In this document: positions 5,991 to 9,383 of the stretch, piece after piece
How the letters are laid out: every line of letters begins with the position of its first letter
How positions within the stretch are numbered: the first letter of the stretch is position 1
NCBI GenBank assembly: GCA_012719335.1
Contig: JAAYAO010000493.1
Coordinates: forward strand, 1-9,383
Direction of reading: 5' to 3'
DNA length: 9,383 nucleotides
DNA from: Propionibacterium sp.
GTDB taxonomy: Bacteria; Actinomycetota; Actinomycetes; Propionibacteriales; Propionibacteriaceae
Notes under the pieces: generated by a model
The model's input: only the letters and a program-made list of their open reading frames with translations
Told to the model about the DNA's origin: nothing
Databases searched by the model: none
Translations under genes and position numbers: made by a program

Positions 5991-7316
5991 ATGACCCCGA
6001 AAGTGTGCATCATCGGCGCGGGCAGCCAGGGTTTCAGCACCGCGAAGAAGCTCCAGGATGCCGGTATCGAGTTCGACTGCTTCGAGATGTCGGACGATGT
6101 GGGCGGCAACTGGTACTTCCGCAACCCCAACGGGATGTCGGCCTGTTACGAGAGCCTGCACATCGACACCTCCACCACCCGGATGCAGTTCGCCGACTAT
6201 CCGGCGCCGGACGACTGGCCGCACTTTCCGCACCACAGCCTGATCCACCAGTACTTCCGCGACTACGTCGATCACTTCGGGCTGCGCGAGAAGATCACTT
6301 TCAACACCGCGGTCGAGAAGGCGGTCGAGGCCGACGGCGGCTGGGATGTCACCCTCAGCGACGGCACCACCCGGCACTACGACACCCTGGTGGTCGCCAA
6401 CGGACACCACTGGAAGCCCCGGATGCCCGAGTACCCCGGGCAGTTCGACGGGCAGATCATCCACTCCCACGAATACATCAGCCCCTTCGAGCCGATCGAC
6501 ATGCACGGCAAGACCGTGATCGTGGTCGGGATGGGCAACTCCGGGATGGACCTGGGGTCGGAACTGTCGCACCGTTCGATCGCCAAGAAGCTCTACGTGT
6601 CCGCCCGCCGCGGCGTGTGGGTGCTGAAGAAGTACCGCGACGGGGTGCCGGCCGACAAGATGATGATGCCGCCGTGGATGCCCAAGAAGCTCGGGCTGGC
6701 GATCGCGCGCAAGAAGATCAAGAAGTCGCTCGGCAAGATGTCGAACTACGGCCTGCCCGAGCCCGACCACGAGCCGCTGGCGGCGCACCCGTCGGTCAGC
6801 GTCGACTTCCTGGAGCGGGCCGGCTCGGGTGACATCACCTGCATCCCGGCGATCGAACGCCTGGACGGGGACGCGGTGATCCTCAGCGACGGACGACGGA
6901 TCGAGGCCGACGTGATCGTCTGCGCCACCGGTTACGACCTGGATTTCCCCTTCTTCGACGACCCCGACCTGCTGCCGCGGGAGGACAACTCCTTCCCGCT
7001 GTTCAAGCGGATGATCAAGCCGGGCCGGGAGAACCTGGTGTTCATCGGCTGTGCCCAGTCGTCGCCGGCGATCATCCCGCTGGCCGAACAGCAGTCGAAG
7101 CTGCTCGTCGGCCTGCTGCAGGGCACGTACCAGTTGCCGTCGGTGGCCGACATGGAGCGGATCATCGTCGAGGACGAGGAGAACCACCGCGGCCAGTACT
7201 ACGCGGCCCGCCGACACACCATCCAGGTCGACTTCGGCCGCTACCGGGTGGACCTGGACAAGGAGGTCGAGGCCGGCCGCAAGCGCGCCGAGGAGAAGGC
7301 GAAGGTGCCGGCATGA
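5991..7316 (+). CDS. FMO-type flavoprotein monooxygenase, possible Baeyer-Villiger enzyme
   Basis: A 441-residue FAD/NADPH monooxygenase. GAGSQG (9-14) binds FAD and GMGNSG (180-185) binds NADP. Between them is FDGQIIHSHEY (152-162), the FMO fingerprint FxGxxxHxxxY rather than the BVMO form ending in W-P/D. CATGY is at 311-315. Length fits bacterial FMOs. The basic stretch around 231-247 (PKK, ARKKIKKSLGK) is notable. The ATG at 5991 has AGGAGG (5982-5987) only 3 nt away, which is tight, but the Rossmann fold begins at residue 4, so a later start is impossible. A TTG at 5919 is disfavoured. Some FMO-like bacterial enzymes do Baeyer-Villiger chemistry. The 4-bp overlap with an esterase gene argues that the product is an ester, though N- or S-oxidation remains possible. 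Confidence 0.9.
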   Translation: MTPKVCIIGAGSQGFSTAKKLQDAGIEFDCFEMSDDVGGNWYFRNPNGMSACYESLHIDTSTTRMQFADYPAPDDWPHFPHHSLIHQYFRDYVDHFGLREKITFNTAVEKAVEADGGWDVTLSDGTTRHYDTLVVANGHHWKPRMPEYPGQFDGQIIHSHEYISPFEPIDMHGKTVIVVGMGNSGMDLGSELSHRSIAKKLYVSARRGVWVLKKYRDGVPADKMMMPPWMPKKLGLAIARKKIKKSLGKMSNYGLPEPDHEPLAAHPSVSVDFLERAGSGDITCIPAIERLDGDAVILSDGRRIEADVIVCATGYDLDFPFFDDPDLLPREDNSFPLFKRMIKPGRENLVFIGCAQSSPAIIPLAEQQSKLLVGLLQGTYQLPSVADMERIIVEDEENHRGQYYAARRHTIQVDFGRYRVDLDKEVEAGRKRAEEKAKVPA

Positions 7317-8452
7317 GTGAGGTACAGGGCACCGCGGCGGACGGATTCGGGCCGGTCACCGACCTGCTGGCGGCCAACCTGGCCGACGGCACCGATGTGG
7401 GGGCCTCCCTGTGCGTGATTCGCGATGGGGAGATCGTGCTCGACCTGTGGGGTGGGGTGGCCGACGTCGACACCGGCCGGCCCTGGCGGCGCGACACGAT
7501 CGTGCACACCTACTCGATCACCAAGACGATGGCCACCCTGGTCGTGATGCGGCTGGTCGACCAGGGGGTGCTCGACGTGACCGCCCCGGTCGCCCGCTAC
7601 TGGCCCGAGTTCGCGGCCAACGGCAAGGACGCGGTCACCGTCGAGCAGATCATGTCGCACACCGCCGGGGTGCCCGGCTGGGACGACCCGATCGACATCG
7701 ACACCCTGTGCGATGTGCCAGCCGCCGCGGCCCGGTTGGCCGCCCAGGCGCCCTGGTGGACTCCCGGCGAGGGCTCGGGCTACGCCGCGGTCGCGTTCGG
7801 ACACCTGGTGAGCGAACTGGTGCACCGGGCGTCCGGACGCACCCTCGCCGAGATCTTCCGCGACGAGATCGCCGGCCCGGTGGGTGCCGACTACCACATC
7901 GGTACCCCCGCCGACGTCGAGCCGCGGATCGCCACCCTGGTCGCCCCCGAGGGCGGATCGACCGACATGTCGAAGCTGGGCCCCGATCACCCGACGGTGA
8001 AGGTGCTCGGCAACCCGGTGATGCCGGTGCCGACCACGGCCACCGAACAGTGGCGCCGGGCCGAGTTGGCCGGGGTGAACGGGCACGGCAACGCCCGGTC
8101 GATCGCGCAACTCCAATCGGCGCTGTCGCACGGCGGCATCGCCCACGGTGGGCACCGGCTGCTCAGCGAGGACGCGGTGCGCGAGATCCACACCGAACGC
8201 TCCCACGGCCCCGACCGGGTGGTCTTCTTCCCGATCCGCTTCGGGCTCGGGATGGGCCTGTCCGCTCCGGACGCTCCCGGCTGGCTGCCCGACAACGCCA
8301 GTTGGTGGGCCGGGTGGGGCGGGGCGATGGTGGTCAACGACGTGGACCGCCGGGTGACCATGGCATATGCGATGAACCGGATGACGGTCGACCTGATCGG
8401 GGCCGCCCGCACCACCAACTACGTCCGGACGGTGTGGGACTGCTTGGGGTGA
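7313..8452 (+). CDS. Serine beta-lactamase-fold esterase (family VIII carboxylesterase, EstB-like)
   Basis: A 379-residue cytoplasmic hydrolase with no signal peptide. The SxxK nucleophile motif is S68-IT-K71. Y157 in PGEGSGYAAVAFG is the catalytic tyrosine, with YAA in place of the YSN/YAN of true class C beta-lactamases. WGG at 335-337 replaces the KTG/HxG box. SxxK, Tyr and WGG together fit family VIII carboxylesterases. The ATG overlaps the monooxygenase stop as ATGA, so translation is almost certainly coupled. The likely role is to hydrolyse the ester or lactone made by the upstream enzyme, giving an acid and an alcohol. That pairing is inferred from context; esterase rather than beta-lactamase activity follows from the motifs and the lack of export. 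Confidence 0.92.
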   Translation: MSEVQGTAADGFGPVTDLLAANLADGTDVGASLCVIRDGEIVLDLWGGVADVDTGRPWRRDTIVHTYSITKTMATLVVMRLVDQGVLDVTAPVARYWPEFAANGKDAVTVEQIMSHTAGVPGWDDPIDIDTLCDVPAAAARLAAQAPWWTPGEGSGYAAVAFGHLVSELVHRASGRTLAEIFRDEIAGPVGADYHIGTPADVEPRIATLVAPEGGSTDMSKLGPDHPTVKVLGNPVMPVPTTATEQWRRAELAGVNGHGNARSIAQLQSALSHGGIAHGGHRLLSEDAVREIHTERSHGPDRVVFFPIRFGLGMGLSAPDAPGWLPDNASWWAGWGGAMVVNDVDRRVTMAYAMNRMTVDLIGAARTTNYVRTVWDCLG

Positions 8453-8473
8453 GCCGGTACCGAAGCTGACAGC

Positions 8474-9383
8474 ATGAGTCGCATGCTGCTGGACGTACAA
8501 CTCGACGCACCACCCTGGGAGGCCGCCGCGCGGGCCCGGGAGCTGGTCGGGGCCGGCGTGGGCGGGCTGTTCACCTTCGAGGGATCATACGACGTGTTCC
8601 TGCCGCTGGCGATCGCCTCCCAGGCGGTCGAGACCGACCTGATGACCAACGTGGCGATCGCCATGCCCCGCTCACCGGTGCACCTGGCCCACAACGCCTG
8701 GGACCTGCACCGGTTGACCGGGGGACGGTTCCGGCTCGGCCTGGGGTCGCAGACCAAAGTGCACATCGAGAAACGGTTCGGTGCCACCTGGTCGCCGCCG
8801 GCGGCCCGGATGAAGGAGATCGTCCGGGCGGTGATCGCGATTCTCGACTCCTGGCAGGACGGCACCCCGTTGCGGTTCGAGGGGGAGCACACCCGGCACA
8901 CCCTGATGCCACCCACCTTCAGCCCCGGCCCGAACCCATTCGGTCGGCCGCCGGTGCTGCTCGGGGCGCTCGGCCCGATCATGACCCGCACCGCCGCCGA
9001 GGTCGCCGACGGCCTGCTGGTGATGCCCTTCCACAGTCGACGCCACCTGGAGCAGGTCACCCTGCCCGCGGTCGCCGAGGGCCTGCGACGCAGCGGACGC
9101 GACCGGCTCCGGATCGAACCGCAGGCGATCCTGGCGATGGGGGTCACCGACGCCGAACGCGAAGCCGCCGACCACGGGGCGAAATCGTTGCTCGCCTTCT
9201 ACGGCTCCACCCCCGCCTACCGCTCGGTGCTCGAGGTCGAGGGCTGGGGCGACCTGCAACCGGAACTGAACCGACTGTCCAAGATCGGCGACGTGGCGAC
9301 CATGACCTCGCTGATCACCGACGAGATGCTCGAACGGCTGGCGGTTCGCGGCACCCCCTCGGAGTGTGCCGCCGAACTGCACC
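8474..9383 (+). CDS. Luciferase-like F420-dependent oxidoreductase (TIGR03617/MSMEG_2256-type), 3' end cut
   Basis: 303 residues are present. The family is roughly 320-330, so only a short C-terminal piece is missing. It is a bacterial-luciferase-fold (TIM barrel) oxidoreductase. Conserved stretches include ARSP-like MPRSPVHLAHNAWDLHR, GGRFRLGLGSQTKVHIEKRF, the W-PPAARMKE block, FSPGPNPFGRPPVLLGALGP and FYGSTPAYR. These match the probable F420-dependent group named after MSMEG_2256, whose substrates are unknown; F420 rather than FMN use is from family knowledge. The ATG at 8474 is used. The ATG at 8483 is possible, and neither has a clear ribosome site. The gene begins 21 bp after the esterase stop, so it is probably the third gene of the same operon. 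It may reduce or oxidise an intermediate of the same pathway. Confidence 0.9.
   Translation, partial: MSRMLLDVQLDAPPWEAAARARELVGAGVGGLFTFEGSYDVFLPLAIASQAVETDLMTNVAIAMPRSPVHLAHNAWDLHRLTGGRFRLGLGSQTKVHIEKRFGATWSPPAARMKEIVRAVIAILDSWQDGTPLRFEGEHTRHTLMPPTFSPGPNPFGRPPVLLGALGPIMTRTAAEVADGLLVMPFHSRRHLEQVTLPAVAEGLRRSGRDRLRIEPQAILAMGVTDAEREAADHGAKSLLAFYGSTPAYRSVLEVEGWGDLQPELNRLSKIGDVATMTSLITDEMLERLAVRGTPSECAAELH

Noticed and set aside
5934..7217. 427-codon minus-strand open frame opposite the FMO gene
   Set aside because: No recognisable domain; the plus strand carries intact FAD, NADP and FMO motifs.
7313..8452. True beta-lactamase (antibiotic resistance)
   Set aside because: No signal peptide, YAA instead of YSN/YAN, and WGG instead of KTG; these fit a family VIII esterase.
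7241..8500. 419-codon minus-strand open frame opposite the esterase
   Set aside because: His/Gly/Val/Arg-rich antisense translation without motifs; spans two real genes on the other strand.

Overview
The window reads as chromosomal DNA from a high-GC actinomycete (Actinomycetota). Codon third positions are overwhelmingly G or C, GTG starts are common, and there are leaderless-type promoters. A luciferase-like oxidoreductase of the F420-dependent MSMEG_2256 type, typical of actinomycetes, runs off the right edge. I cannot resolve the genus. No tRNA, rRNA, CRISPR array, insertion sequence or phage gene is visible, and base use is uniform throughout, so nothing suggests a recent insertion.

Layout. 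Positions 1-1264 (minus strand) hold the N-terminal ~421 residues of a classical Baeyer-Villiger monooxygenase (BVMO), cut by the left edge. Divergent from it, across a ~175-bp intergenic region with a perfect 7+7 inverted repeat, is a family-5 ABC solute-binding lipoprotein (1440-3059). It has no permease or ATPase genes beside it and ends at a very strong 21-bp hairpin terminator. Next is a stand-alone radical SAM/SPASM protein (3140-4312) that looks leaderless. It converges on a TetR-type regulator (4432-5064, minus) over a shared hairpin. Upstream of tetR on the same strand is an NAD-type short-chain dehydrogenase (5105-5827, minus). Divergent from that, over a ~163-bp regulatory gap, is a plus-strand run of three close genes: an FMO-type flavoprotein monooxygenase (5991-7316), a family VIII serine esterase overlapping it by 4 bp (7313-8452), and the luciferase-like oxidoreductase 21 bp further on (8474 to the edge).

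How the genes may work together. Dehydrogenase (alcohol to ketone), flavoprotein monooxygenase (ketone to ester or lactone) and esterase (ester to acid plus alcohol) are the three steps of a Baeyer-Villiger degradation route. Here they form a divergent cluster with a local TetR regulator, a second BVMO and a solute-binding lipoprotein nearby. I infer a catabolic island for a ketone- or alcohol-containing carbon source such as a cyclic ketone, terpenoid or long-chain ketone. The substrate cannot be read from sequence. The radical SAM gene has its own terminator and promoter and may be unrelated.

Each enzyme family is known. The parts worth a second look are the combination, the FMO-esterase coupling, the shared promoter motifs, and the radical SAM protein of unknown function.
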